Below are positions 36,448 to 45,231 of a DNA stretch of 64,000 nt, piece by piece. Numbering within the stretch: the first letter of the stretch is position 1; every line of letters starts with the position of its first letter. The notes under the pieces are model-generated. The model worked only from the letters and a program-made list of their open reading frames with translations, did not search any database and was not told where the DNA came from. Made by a program: the position numbers and the translations under genes. The stretch comes from an uncultured Pelagibacteraceae bacterium (lineage in GTDB: Bacteria > Pseudomonadota > Alphaproteobacteria > Pelagibacterales > Pelagibacteraceae): assembly GCA_902578775.1 (NCBI GenBank), contig CACHEF010000002.1, positions 62,001-126,000 of the forward strand. Direction: 5' to 3'.

Positions 36448-38481
36448 ATGAAGCTTACTTACCGCCCAGAAATAGACGGTCTACGAACAATTTCTGTTAT
36501 TGCAGTTATTTTTTATCATGCTCAAATAACAATTTTAGGTCAACAACCTTTTAAAGGTGGATTTGTAGGTGTTGATATTTTTTTTGTAATCTCAGGATAT
36601 TTAATAACTCTTATTATTTTAAAGGAATTGAAATCTACGGGTTCATTTTCATTTAAAAATTTTTATGAAAGACGAGTAAGACGAATATTGCCGGCTCTGC
36701 TTGTTGTTATGTTGGCTTCATTACCTTTTGCATGGATGTATTTAATACCAACAAGTTTTATAGATTTTTCAAAATCAATTTTATACTCACTTGGGTTTAC
36801 CTCGAATTATTATTTTCATTATACTGGCCAACAATATGGTGCGGTAAGTGGTTTACTAAAACCATTTCTTCATACATGGTCATTATCTATTGAAGAACAA
36901 TTTTATATTTTATTTCCTTTAACCTTATTTCTTTCTTTCAGATTTTTTAAGAAATACATAATTCATTTAATTTTTATTGGATTTTTGGTGAGTTTAATTT
37001 TAGCGATTTGGACTGTAAAAAATGACTCATCTATGTCATTCTATTTTTTACATACTAGAATGTGGGAGTTGTTAGCTGGTTCAATCCTAGCTTATATTGA
37101 AATTAATCAAGGTTACAGAAATAAATCAAAAATACTAAGCTTTGTATGTCCAAAAATTGGTTTTTTATTAATTCTTCTTACAATTATTTTTTTTAAATTG
37201 TATTTTCCACATCCGTCTTTATTTACTTTAGTTCCTATAATTGGAGCTTGTTTGATTATATGGTTTTCAAACAAAAATGAATTAATCACTAGATTGCTCT
37301 CAACCAAATTGTTTGTAGGTATTGGTCTAATATCATATTCTTTATATCTTTGGCACTTTCCAATTTTTGCTTTTGCTAGGAATAAAAATTTAACCCATTC
37401 ATTTTTTGAAAAATTTGAACTGGTTACTTTGTGTGTTATTTTATCTATTATTACTTTTTACTTTGTAGAAAAACCTTTTAGAAAAAGAGAAAATAAATTT
37501 AAAAGCTTATCTGGGATTATTGTATCATTTAGCTTAATTCTTATAACATTTAATTTTATTGGCTTTAAAGAAAATGGATTTAGTAAAAGATTACCAGAAA
37601 TTTTGACTAAAAATTTAAGTGAAAAACCTCCAGAATTAAAAGATTTTAATAACGAGGTATGTCACCATAATATTTTCTTATGTAAATTTAATACCTCGTC
37701 TGAACAAAAAGTTTTTATAATAGGAGATAGCCATATGGGTACACTTTTATATAACTTAAAAGAAAGAGTTGTTAACAAACAATATCAATTTATCAGTTCA
37801 ACTTTTAGTGGCTGTATATATGTTCCTGGATTTAATTTAGTAAGGGATACAGGAAAAATTGATAAAAAATGCAACGATATTTATTTTCAAAATCTAAGAA
37901 AAGTTCTCATAGAAGAAAAAGACTCTATATTAATCTTTGGTGGCAGATTCCCTTTTTATTTATCAAATTATATGTTTGATAACAAAGAAGGCGGCAATGA
38001 ACTCGGGCTTGATGGAAGAGATATGAAGTGGGGTAAAACATACAAAACCGTTGGAAAATATGACAACATTCAAGACTCTTTTAGAAATGAAATATTAGAA
38101 CTTTCTAAAAAAAATAAAATTATATTGATTTATCCAGTACCTGAAGTTGGACTGGATCCAAACACAAAAATTTTTGTTAATAGAAAAAATAAGTTTTCAA
38201 CAAAATCTAATATTGAAAATTTAAGTTTTGTAACCACATCTTATAAAGTTTATAAAGAAAGAACGCAGTCGAGTTTTGAATTACTAGATTCTATAAAAAA
38301 TACTAATATCCACAGGGTTTACCCGCATACATTATTTTGTAATACAACTTTTATGGATAGATGTATGACACATGATAATGAAAGTATATTTTATGTTGAC
38401 GATGATCATACATCTAAGAAGGGTGCTGAAATGATTAACGATTTAATAATGAAAAAAATTATTCAAATTAAATTAAATTAA
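36448..38481 (+). CDS. OafA-type acyltransferase with C-terminal SGNH domain
   Basis: A 677-residue inner-membrane protein. The first 360 residues are an acyltransferase-3 domain with many membrane segments, starting YRPEIDGLRTISVIAVIFYH (conserved His in the first segment), then GGFVGVDIFFVISGYLIT and FYERRVRRILPAL. The C-terminal third is a periplasmic SGNH domain with GDSH (Ser428) and Asp651-x-x-His654. Such fusions O-acetylate surface polysaccharides or peptidoglycan. It begins 28 bases past the tRNA-fragment homology and pairs with the next gene. Confidence 0.88.
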   Translation: MKLTYRPEIDGLRTISVIAVIFYHAQITILGQQPFKGGFVGVDIFFVISGYLITLIILKELKSTGSFSFKNFYERRVRRILPALLVVMLASLPFAWMYLIPTSFIDFSKSILYSLGFTSNYYFHYTGQQYGAVSGLLKPFLHTWSLSIEEQFYILFPLTLFLSFRFFKKYIIHLIFIGFLVSLILAIWTVKNDSSMSFYFLHTRMWELLAGSILAYIEINQGYRNKSKILSFVCPKIGFLLILLTIIFFKLYFPHPSLFTLVPIIGACLIIWFSNKNELITRLLSTKLFVGIGLISYSLYLWHFPIFAFARNKNLTHSFFEKFELVTLCVILSIITFYFVEKPFRKRENKFKSLSGIIVSFSLILITFNFIGFKENGFSKRLPEILTKNLSEKPPELKDFNNEVCHHNIFLCKFNTSSEQKVFIIGDSHMGTLLYNLKERVVNKQYQFISSTFSGCIYVPGFNLVRDTGKIDKKCNDIYFQNLRKVLIEEKDSILIFGGRFPFYLSNYMFDNKEGGNELGLDGRDMKWGKTYKTVGKYDNIQDSFRNEILELSKKNKIILIYPVPEVGLDPNTKIFVNRKNKFSTKSNIENLSFVTTSYKVYKERTQSSFELLDSIKNTNIHRVYPHTLFCNTTFMDRCMTHDNESIFYVDDDHTSKKGAEMINDLIMKKIIQIKLN

Positions 38482-38491
38482 AAAAAAATAG

Positions 38492-39577
38492 ATGAAAAAA
38501 AGGATATTTTTTTTAAGTATATTTATTTTAACTTCAGTATATTTATTTGAAGCCTATCTAACATTTACTTCTGCTTCAAAAAATTTATCTTTAGATAATT
38601 ATATTGATAATGAAACTCAACTAGTAATTAATCCAAGTTATTATTTAAACAAAAATAATAAAACTCTTCCATTTTCTGGAATTTCAAATGTCAGAACAAT
38701 TTATTGTAATGAAAATGGATATTTTTCTATTTATAAATCTGACAGATTTGGATTTAATAATCCTGATGAAGAATGGGATAAAAACGAAATTGAATATTTA
38801 TTAATTGGAGACTCATTCACACATGGTGCTTGTGTAAATAGGCCAAACGATATCGCATCTGTTTTAAGAATTTTATCAAAAAAACCAGTTATTAATTTGG
38901 GTTATGCAGGAAATGGTCCTTTATTAGAATACGGAACTTTAAAAGAATATCTAAATTCAAATGTTAAAAACATTATATGGCTCTATCTCGAGGGTGATGA
39001 TTTAAAAAATCTTAAAAATGAGATAAATGACCAACTTTTAGTAAAATATCTAAATAATTCATCTTTTTCTCAAAATCTTAAATTAAGACAAAATGAAATA
39101 AATCTTTTAGTAAATGAAACAGTAGAGGAAAAACTTTTAAATGATTTAATTCAAATTAAAAAAAATAGACAAATAAAATATAAAATTTTAAAATTTATCA
39201 GACTAAATGAAACCAAGAAAAAAATATTTCAAAAGGATTTAAAAATAAATAATAATCAATTTGAAGATATTATTTTTATAACATTTAAAGAAATTCTTAA
39301 TTCAGTAAGTAATATTGCTATTAAAAATAATTCAAAATTATATTTCATTTATTTGCCAGAATATAATCGATACAAAAATAACTATATAAATAACAATTAC
39401 CACTTAATAAAAAAAATTGTAAATGACCTTCAAATTCCATTTATAGATATCGATAAAGAGATTTTCAAAAAAGAAAAAAATCCATTAAAATTTTTTCCTG
39501 ACGGTAAGGCTGGGCATTATAATAAAAAAGGATATTATAGTGTTGCAAAAACAATACATAATTTAGCTCAAAATTAA
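38492..39577 (+). CDS. Secreted or membrane-anchored SGNH-hydrolase-like protein
   Basis: A 361-residue protein with an N-terminal hydrophobic signal or anchor (residues 4-25). The block LIGDSFTHGACV has a candidate nucleophile Ser108, INLGYAGNGPLLEY resembles the Gly/Asn blocks of SGNH enzymes, and DGKAGHYNKKGY (Asp337, His342) resembles the catalytic Asp-His block. Spacing differs from the usual DxxH, so activity is uncertain. It lies 10 bases after the acyltransferase gene, suggesting joint work on a surface polymer. Confidence 0.7.
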   Translation: MKKRIFFLSIFILTSVYLFEAYLTFTSASKNLSLDNYIDNETQLVINPSYYLNKNNKTLPFSGISNVRTIYCNENGYFSIYKSDRFGFNNPDEEWDKNEIEYLLIGDSFTHGACVNRPNDIASVLRILSKKPVINLGYAGNGPLLEYGTLKEYLNSNVKNIIWLYLEGDDLKNLKNEINDQLLVKYLNNSSFSQNLKLRQNEINLLVNETVEEKLLNDLIQIKKNRQIKYKILKFIRLNETKKKIFQKDLKINNNQFEDIIFITFKEILNSVSNIAIKNNSKLYFIYLPEYNRYKNNYINNNYHLIKKIVNDLQIPFIDIDKEIFKKEKNPLKFFPDGKAGHYNKKGYYSVAKTIHNLAQN

Positions 39578-39590
39578 TCTCAACTAAAAA

Positions 39591-39992
39591 TTAATAATGA
39601 AGTGCTTGCTCTAAATATTTATTATCTAGATTACAATCTTTATATCCACGCTTAACTACATTTAAGTATCTTTGTGTTGGAAATCTAAAGGGTGTTTTGT
39701 TCACCATGGTGTAAGTCATTACTTTTTTTCCATAATAAAAAAAATAATATTTTTTATATAAAGTAGGGTAATCTTCATAGATATCTAATTTTTTTTCATC
39801 ACTTTTTGATATTTCAAATAATCCACCAGGCACTATTGAATTTTTTTTTGGTTCAATATCTGCAGCACGATATTTGCTTCTAAAAGTTAATCTAAAATTT
39901 CTTAAATTTATCTTTTTTAAAAATTTACTATCTTTACATCTTCTTCTCATTTGAAAATGATGTAGATTACTTCCGTAAGCAAAATAAAGCAT
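39591..39992 (-). CDS. Gamma-glutamylcyclotransferase-like (GGCT/AIG2) protein
   Basis: A 133-residue protein of the GGCT fold. YGSNL at residues 6-10 forms the substrate loop, and Glu73 in IYEDYPTLY is in the place of the catalytic acid. Family enzymes release pyroglutamate from gamma-glutamyl amines or dipeptides; the substrate here is not predictable. It is directly downstream of the cinA-like gene with no gap and convergent with the SGNH gene. Confidence 0.8.
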   Translation of the reverse strand: MLYFAYGSNLHHFQMRRRCKDSKFLKKINLRNFRLTFRSKYRAADIEPKKNSIVPGGLFEISKSDEKKLDIYEDYPTLYKKYYFFYYGKKVMTYTMVNKTPFRFPTQRYLNVVKRGYKDCNLDNKYLEQALHY

Positions 39993-40742
39993 TCAACGAT
40001 CTACTACTTCAATTTTTTTTTCATTGATAAATTTTAATATTTGAGAATTACAATTGTCAATTTTAGATTGATCTGCAGATCGTATTACAATTGAAACACC
40101 TAATTTTCCTGCATGAAAAAAAGGATAACTTCCAATTTCTACATCCGTATTATCATTTTGAACTTTTGTTAAAGAATTAGCTATTTCACTTTCAACAGTT
40201 CTTAAACTTATAGTAAGACTTTTAATTGGTTCACCCCCAACTATTCTATTTGTTAAACCGCCTAACATTGATTTTAAAATCGAGGGAACTCCTGGTAAAG
40301 AAAAAACATTCTCTACATTAAAACCTGGCGCACCACTCGTCGGATTTAAAATTAAATTTGCATTTTCTGGCATCCATGCCATTTTTTTTCTACCATCATT
40401 AAATTTACCTGGTTCATAATAATCTTCTAGAATTTTAAAAGCTTCTTTATGTATCTGATATTTTATCCCAAAAGCCTTTGAAACTGATTGAGCAGTAATA
40501 TCATCATGTGTAGGACCTATACCCCCAGTTGTAAAAACATAATCGTATGTCGATCTAAGAAAATTTAAAGTTTCTATAATTGTAACTTCATCATCTGGAA
40601 TAACCCTTACTTCTGCAACTCTTACTCCTATTGAGTTTAACCATGTGGCAAGAGTGGAAGTGTTTGTGTCTTGCGTTCTTCCTGATAAAATCTCGTTGCC
40701 TATAATTAAAATTGAGGCATTAACTTTTGCTTTTTTCTTCAT
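39993..40742 (-). CDS. CinA-like MoaB/Mog-domain protein (N-terminal domain only)
   Basis: A 249-residue protein with the molybdopterin-binding fold. NASILIIGNEILSGRTQDTN and the VFTTGGIGPTHDDITAQSV block identify the CinA/competence-damage family, and VFSLPGVPSILKSML completes it. The C-terminal nicotinamide-nucleotide amidase domain of full CinA is absent. Stand-alone forms like this occur in alphaproteobacteria, and their role is unclear. Its ATG is 20 bases from that of sfsA on the other strand. Confidence 0.85.
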   Translation of the reverse strand: MKKKAKVNASILIIGNEILSGRTQDTNTSTLATWLNSIGVRVAEVRVIPDDEVTIIETLNFLRSTYDYVFTTGGIGPTHDDITAQSVSKAFGIKYQIHKEAFKILEDYYEPGKFNDGRKKMAWMPENANLILNPTSGAPGFNVENVFSLPGVPSILKSMLGGLTNRIVGGEPIKSLTISLRTVESEIANSLTKVQNDNTDVEIGSYPFFHAGKLGVSIVIRSADQSKIDNCNSQILKFINEKKIEVVDR

Positions 40743-40748
40743 ATGAAA

Positions 40749-40756
40749 TATATAAT
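40749..40756. promoter_or_regulatory. Overlapping divergent -10 elements for sfsA and cinA-like gene
   Basis: Only 20 bases separate the two divergent ATGs. The plus strand has a perfect TATAAT at 40751-40756, placing the transcript start at about the sfsA ATG (40763). A TTGCTT 18 bases upstream is a weak -35. The minus strand has TATATA at 40749-40754, placing a start at about the cinA-like ATG (40742). Both mRNAs would then be leaderless. Confidence 0.45.
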
Positions 40757-40762
40757 TTAGAA

Positions 40763-41461
40763 ATGGAATTTACCAAGTCTTTAATAAAAGGCAAACTAAT
40801 CAAACGTTATAAAAGGTTCTTTACCGACATTAAACTAAAAAAAGAAATTGTCACAGCTCACTGTCCTAATACTGGGTCTATGATGGGTTTGCTGAATGAA
40901 GGAAATGATGTTTATTTACTTCCTAATAATGATCCAAAAAGAAAACTTAAATATGGCTTAGAGATTATTAAATCTAGGAAAAATTTAGTTGGTGTAAATA
41001 CTCATATGGCAAATAGAATTGTTGAACATGGTATTAAAAATAAACTTATCAAAGAGCTCAAGAATTATGACTCTATTAAAGCAGAGGTTTTTTTTAATAA
41101 AGAAACAAGATTTGATTTTTTATTAGAAAAAAAAAGCCAAAAAAGCTTTGTTGAGGTTAAAAATGTTACTTTATTTAGAAATAAAGACATTGCTGAGTTT
41201 CCAGATGCACCAACAGCAAGGGGAATTAAGCATTTATTAACTCTTATTGATGCCATAAAAAAAAGTTATAAAACCTACTTAGTATTTTTAGTTCAAATTC
41301 AAAATATGAAATATTTTAAAATAGCTAAAGATATAGATGAAGAATATTATAAGACTTATATAAAAGCTAAAAAAGCTGGTGTTAATTTTTTAGCTTATAG
41401 ATGTGATATAAATTCTAAAAAGATTTTAATAGATAAAAAATTAAAAATTATTGATGACTGA
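40763..41461 (+). CDS. sfsA: SfsA family DNA/RNA nuclease-like protein
   Basis: A 232-residue SfsA. Conserved blocks are AHCPNTGSMMGLL, EVFFNKETRFDFLLE, FVEVKNVTLF and EFPDAPTARGIKHLLTL; the D..E.K arrangement is nuclease-like. The family's role in sugar metabolism in E. coli is poorly defined. The frame is open to 40727, but the ATG at 40763 matches the family start and sits just after TATAAT. First gene of a nine-gene run ending at 47982. Confidence 0.92.
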   Translation: MEFTKSLIKGKLIKRYKRFFTDIKLKKEIVTAHCPNTGSMMGLLNEGNDVYLLPNNDPKRKLKYGLEIIKSRKNLVGVNTHMANRIVEHGIKNKLIKELKNYDSIKAEVFFNKETRFDFLLEKKSQKSFVEVKNVTLFRNKDIAEFPDAPTARGIKHLLTLIDAIKKSYKTYLVFLVQIQNMKYFKIAKDIDEEYYKTYIKAKKAGVNFLAYRCDINSKKILIDKKLKIIDD

Positions 41462-42224
41462 TTATAAAGAAAAATTTGAAAAAATGAGAGTTGCTGGAAA
41501 CCTTGCGGCTAGAACATTAGATATGTTGACTGAAAATATTAAAGAGGGTGTGAGAACTGATTATATTGATAAACTAGGGTATGAATTTATCAGAGACAAT
41601 GGTGGTTACTCTGCCCCACTTTACTATAGAGGTTTTACAAAATCTCTTTGCACATCTTTAAATCATGTAATATGTCATGGAATACCATCAGATAGAATTT
41701 TACAAGAAGGCGATGCTGTTAATGTAGATGTAACAGCAATAGTTGATGATCATTATGGAGATACTAGTAGAATGTTTTCTATAGGCAATACTTCTGTTAA
41801 GTTGAATAACCTCATTGATACAACTTACGAGTCAATGATGAGAGCAATAAAAATATTGAAACCAGGATTGAAACTTGGTGATATTGGTCATGAAATACAA
41901 TCCTTTGTTGAGGAAAAAGGTTTTTCAGTTGTTAGAGATTTTTGTGGACATGGAATAAGTACAACTTTTCATGAACCGCCAAATATTTTACATTATGGAA
42001 AAAAAAATACAGGAGTGGATTTGATACCTGGTATGACGTTCACAATTGAACCCATGATTAATGCAGGGAAATATAATACAAAAATCTTAAATGATGGTTG
42101 GACTGCTGTTACAAAAGATAAATCTTTATCTGCACAATTTGAACATACAATAGGAATTACTGAAAATGGTTATGAAATCTTTACAGAATCTGCTAAAGGT
42201 TATTCAAAGCCTCCATACTTATAA
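41454..42224 (+). CDS. map: Methionine aminopeptidase, type I
   Basis: A 256-residue type I MetAP. The five metal ligands fall in DVTAIVDDHYGDTSRMF (two Asp), CGHGISTTFHEPP (His), FTIEPMINAG (Glu) and AQFEHTIGI (Glu); VICHGIPSD holds the substrate His. It removes the initiator Met from nascent proteins. The ATG at 41454 was preferred over a TTG one codon earlier. The start overlaps sfsA by 8 bases. Confidence 0.96.
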   Translation: MTDYKEKFEKMRVAGNLAARTLDMLTENIKEGVRTDYIDKLGYEFIRDNGGYSAPLYYRGFTKSLCTSLNHVICHGIPSDRILQEGDAVNVDVTAIVDDHYGDTSRMFSIGNTSVKLNNLIDTTYESMMRAIKILKPGLKLGDIGHEIQSFVEEKGFSVVRDFCGHGISTTFHEPPNILHYGKKNTGVDLIPGMTFTIEPMINAGKYNTKILNDGWTAVTKDKSLSAQFEHTIGITENGYEIFTESAKGYSKPPYL

Positions 42225-42227
42225 TTA

Positions 42228-43520
42228 ATGATAAAAAGATACTCTCGAAAAGAATTAACTGACATATGGTCCGAAGAAAATAAATATAAAATTTGGCTAG
42301 ATGTAGAAATTGCAGCTGCTCAAGCTATGGAAAAGCTTGGTCAAATACCAAAAGGAGTATCTTCAATCGTTAAAAAAAAAGCGAGAATAAATGTAAAAAG
42401 AATTCATCAAATAGAAAATCAAGTAAAACATGATGTTATTGCCTTTTTAACCTCTGTAACTGAAAAAGTTGGAATAAAAGCAAGATATCTTCATCAAGGT
42501 ATGACTTCATCAGATATATTAGATACTAGTTTTAATATTCAATTGGTCCAATCAGGAAAAATAATTCTTAAAGATTTAGATCAAATTTTAAAAGTAATTA
42601 AAAAAAAAGCTAAAAAATATAAATTTACTCCATGCATGGGTAGAAGTCATGGAATTCATGCCGAACCAATAACTTTTGGTTTGAAATTGGCATCTTTCTA
42701 TGAGGAATTTAAGAGAAATAGAAAAAGATTAGTTGAAGCAATAGATGAAGTTTCTACGTGTGCAATTTCTGGAGCTGTTGGTACTTTTGCAAATATAAAT
42801 CCTAACATTGAGAGACATGTTGCAAAAAAACTTAATCTAAAAGTAGAACCAATCTCAACACAAATAATTCCTAGAGACAGACATGCTTTCTATTTTTCAG
42901 TTTTAGGAATTATTGCTGGTTCAATTGAGAGAGTTGCAACAGAAATAAGACATTTACAGAGAACTGAAGTTTATGAATTACAGGAATATTTTTCTAAAAA
43001 TCAAAAAGGTTCTTCGGCTATGCCTCATAAAAAAAATCCAATTCTAAGTGAAAATCTAACTGGTTTAGCAAGGATGGTTAGAAGCAATGTAATACCTGCT
43101 CTTGAAAATATAGCATTATGGCATGAAAGGGATATTTCTCATTCTAGTGTCGAACGAAATATTGGCCCAGATGCAAATATCACAACCGATTTTGCTTTAG
43201 TTAGATTATCTAACATTCTAGACAATATGATTGTATATCCTGAAAAGATGCTTAAAAATTTAAACATTACAAAAGGACTAATTTTCTCACAAGAACTAAT
43301 GCTTGAACTAACTAAAACTGGTCTAAGTAGAGAAAAATCATATAAAATAGTTCAAAGTTACGCTAAAAAATGTTTTGCTGAAAATTTGAATTTGTTTAAT
43401 GTTATTCAATCTGACCAGTATATAATGAGTAAAATTTCACAAAAAAAATTAAAATCTATTTTTAGTTATTCTAAGCATTTTAAAAATGTGAATTTAATTT
43501 TTAGAAGAGTATTTAAATAA
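42228..43520 (+). CDS. purB: Adenylosuccinate lyase
   Basis: A 430-residue fumarase/aspartase superfamily enzyme acting twice in purine synthesis: SAICAR to AICAR and adenylosuccinate to AMP. The signature GSSAMPHKKNPILSENL with the flexible catalytic loop, GRSHGIHAEP with the general acid His, and MTSSDILDTSFN are clear. Length is typical of the short bacterial form. It is followed immediately by purC. Confidence 0.97.
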   Translation: MIKRYSRKELTDIWSEENKYKIWLDVEIAAAQAMEKLGQIPKGVSSIVKKKARINVKRIHQIENQVKHDVIAFLTSVTEKVGIKARYLHQGMTSSDILDTSFNIQLVQSGKIILKDLDQILKVIKKKAKKYKFTPCMGRSHGIHAEPITFGLKLASFYEEFKRNRKRLVEAIDEVSTCAISGAVGTFANINPNIERHVAKKLNLKVEPISTQIIPRDRHAFYFSVLGIIAGSIERVATEIRHLQRTEVYELQEYFSKNQKGSSAMPHKKNPILSENLTGLARMVRSNVIPALENIALWHERDISHSSVERNIGPDANITTDFALVRLSNILDNMIVYPEKMLKNLNITKGLIFSQELMLELTKTGLSREKSYKIVQSYAKKCFAENLNLFNVIQSDQYIMSKISQKKLKSIFSYSKHFKNVNLIFRRVFK

Positions 43521-44302
43521 TGAAAAAAGGTAAAAAAATTTACGAGGGAAAAGCTAAAATTATTTATGCAACAACTGATAAAAACTTAGTTATCCAATAT
43601 TTTAAGGATGATGCTACAGCATTCAATAATCAAAAAAAAACTACTATTGAAGGCAAAGGTGTTTTGAATAATAGAATATCTGAACATATACTTTCAAATT
43701 TATCTGAAGTTGGTATTAAAAACCATTTAGTAAAAAGACTTAATATGAGAGAACAACTTGTTAAGTTAGTGGATATAATACCGATTGAATTTGTTCTAAG
43801 AAATATAGCGACTGGATCATTAACTAAGAGATTAGGAATTGAAGATGGAACAGTACTCGAAAGACCTTTAATAGAATACTGTCTTAAAGATGATAAGCTT
43901 GGAGACCCAATAATTAGTCGAGAGCATATTTTAACTTTTAATTGGCTAAATTTAATACAACTTGACTCAATAGATCAAACTTTATTTAGATTAAATGATT
44001 TTCTTTTAGGAATGTTTAGGGGTGTAGGAATAAAATTAGTAGACTTTAAAGTTGAATTTGGGTTCACTCATGAAAGTGGAAAAACTCAAATTATTCTAGC
44101 TGACGAGATAAGCCCTGATACATGCAGATTATGGGATACTTTAACTGATAAAAAACTTGATAAAGATAGATTTAGAAAAAATTTAGGAGATTTAATTCCA
44201 GCATATACAGAAGTTGCAAAAAGACTTGGAATACTTCATGAACAATCAAACGTTTCTGCTGTAAATGTTACAAAGCTATCATCTGTTAAAAGAAAACGTT
44301 AA
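43520..44302 (+). CDS. purC: Phosphoribosylaminoimidazole-succinocarboxamide synthase
   Basis: A 260-residue SAICAR synthase, supplying the substrate of PurB. The N-terminal YEGKAKIIYATTDKN is the ATP-binding lobe, RNIATGSLTKRLGIEDG lies in the middle, and the signature ADEISPDTCRLWD is intact. Somewhat longer than the 237-residue E. coli form, with an extra C-terminal tail. One-base overlaps on both sides. Confidence 0.97.
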   Translation: MKKGKKIYEGKAKIIYATTDKNLVIQYFKDDATAFNNQKKTTIEGKGVLNNRISEHILSNLSEVGIKNHLVKRLNMREQLVKLVDIIPIEFVLRNIATGSLTKRLGIEDGTVLERPLIEYCLKDDKLGDPIISREHILTFNWLNLIQLDSIDQTLFRLNDFLLGMFRGVGIKLVDFKVEFGFTHESGKTQIILADEISPDTCRLWDTLTDKKLDKDRFRKNLGDLIPAYTEVAKRLGILHEQSNVSAVNVTKLSSVKRKR

Positions 44303-44544
44303 TGAAGATTTCAGTAATTATTACTCTTAAAAAAGATGTATTAGACCCTCAAGGAAAAGTAATAAACCAAACATTAGAGGGGATGGGCTTTAATGATATT
44401 AATGAAGTTAGGCAAGGCAAGTATTTTGAAATAGATGTTAAAGATGATGATCCAAAAAAAGCTAAAGAAAAAGTTGAAGAAATGTGTAAAAAACTTTTAG
44501 CTAACCTTGTTATTGAAAATTATAAAATTATTGATGCACAATAA
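44302..44544 (+). CDS. purS: Phosphoribosylformylglycinamidine synthase subunit PurS
   Basis: An 80-residue PurS, the small bridging subunit of the three-part FGAM synthase PurS-PurQ-PurL. The DVLDPQGKVINQTLEGMGF segment is characteristic. Its presence agrees with the short PurL encoded downstream, as opposed to the single long PurL of E. coli. Confidence 0.94.
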   Translation: MKISVIITLKKDVLDPQGKVINQTLEGMGFNDINEVRQGKYFEIDVKDDDPKKAKEKVEEMCKKLLANLVIENYKIIDAQ

Positions 44545-44547
44545 TTA

Positions 44548-45231
44548 ATGAAATCATCCGTTATTACATTTCCTGGTTCTAATTGTGATAGAGACATGGA
44601 TGTAGCTCTAAAAAAATTTGGTTTTAGAAATAAAATGGTTTGGCACAATGATGTTGAGCTACCAAAAAATGATTTGGTTGTATTGCCAGGAGGATTCTCT
44701 TATGGAGATTATTTGAGATGTGGAAGCATGGCTTCAAAGTCAAAAATTATGAAATCTGTAATAAATTTTGCAAATTCTGGGGGAATGGTACTTGGTATAT
44801 GTAATGGTTTTCAAATTTTAGTTGAAACAGGTCTAGTGCCAGGAGTTTTGCTTAGAAATAAATATTTAGAATTTATTTGTAAAAATGTTTTTGTAAAAAT
44901 TAATAATAAAAAAAATACCTTCTTTAAAAATATCGATGAAGATATTTTAGAATTACATATAGCTCATAATGAGGGAAATTATTTTTGTACAAATGATCAG
45001 CTAAATGAAATTCAAGACAACGAACAAATAGCTATAAGTTATTGTAGTAAAGATGGAAAAATTGAAGACCAATTCAATCCAAATGGATCTATCAAAAATA
45101 TTGCAGGTATTTTTAACAAAGAAAAAAATGTTTTAGGGATGATGCCACATCCTGAAAGAATGATTGATCAATCTTTATCTGGTGAAGATGGATCTCTTTT
45201 CTTCAAAAATCTAATTAATAATATTAAATGA
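44548..45231 (+). CDS. purQ: Phosphoribosylformylglycinamidine synthase subunit PurQ
   Basis: A 227-residue class I glutamine amidotransferase giving ammonia to PurL. GGFSYGDYLRCGSMA is the oxyanion side, GICNGFQILVETGLVPG has the nucleophilic Cys, and MMPHPERM the catalytic His, followed at two positions by Glu. The stop overlaps the purL start by 4 bases (ATGA). Confidence 0.97.
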   Translation: MKSSVITFPGSNCDRDMDVALKKFGFRNKMVWHNDVELPKNDLVVLPGGFSYGDYLRCGSMASKSKIMKSVINFANSGGMVLGICNGFQILVETGLVPGVLLRNKYLEFICKNVFVKINNKKNTFFKNIDEDILELHIAHNEGNYFCTNDQLNEIQDNEQIAISYCSKDGKIEDQFNPNGSIKNIAGIFNKEKNVLGMMPHPERMIDQSLSGEDGSLFFKNLINNIK

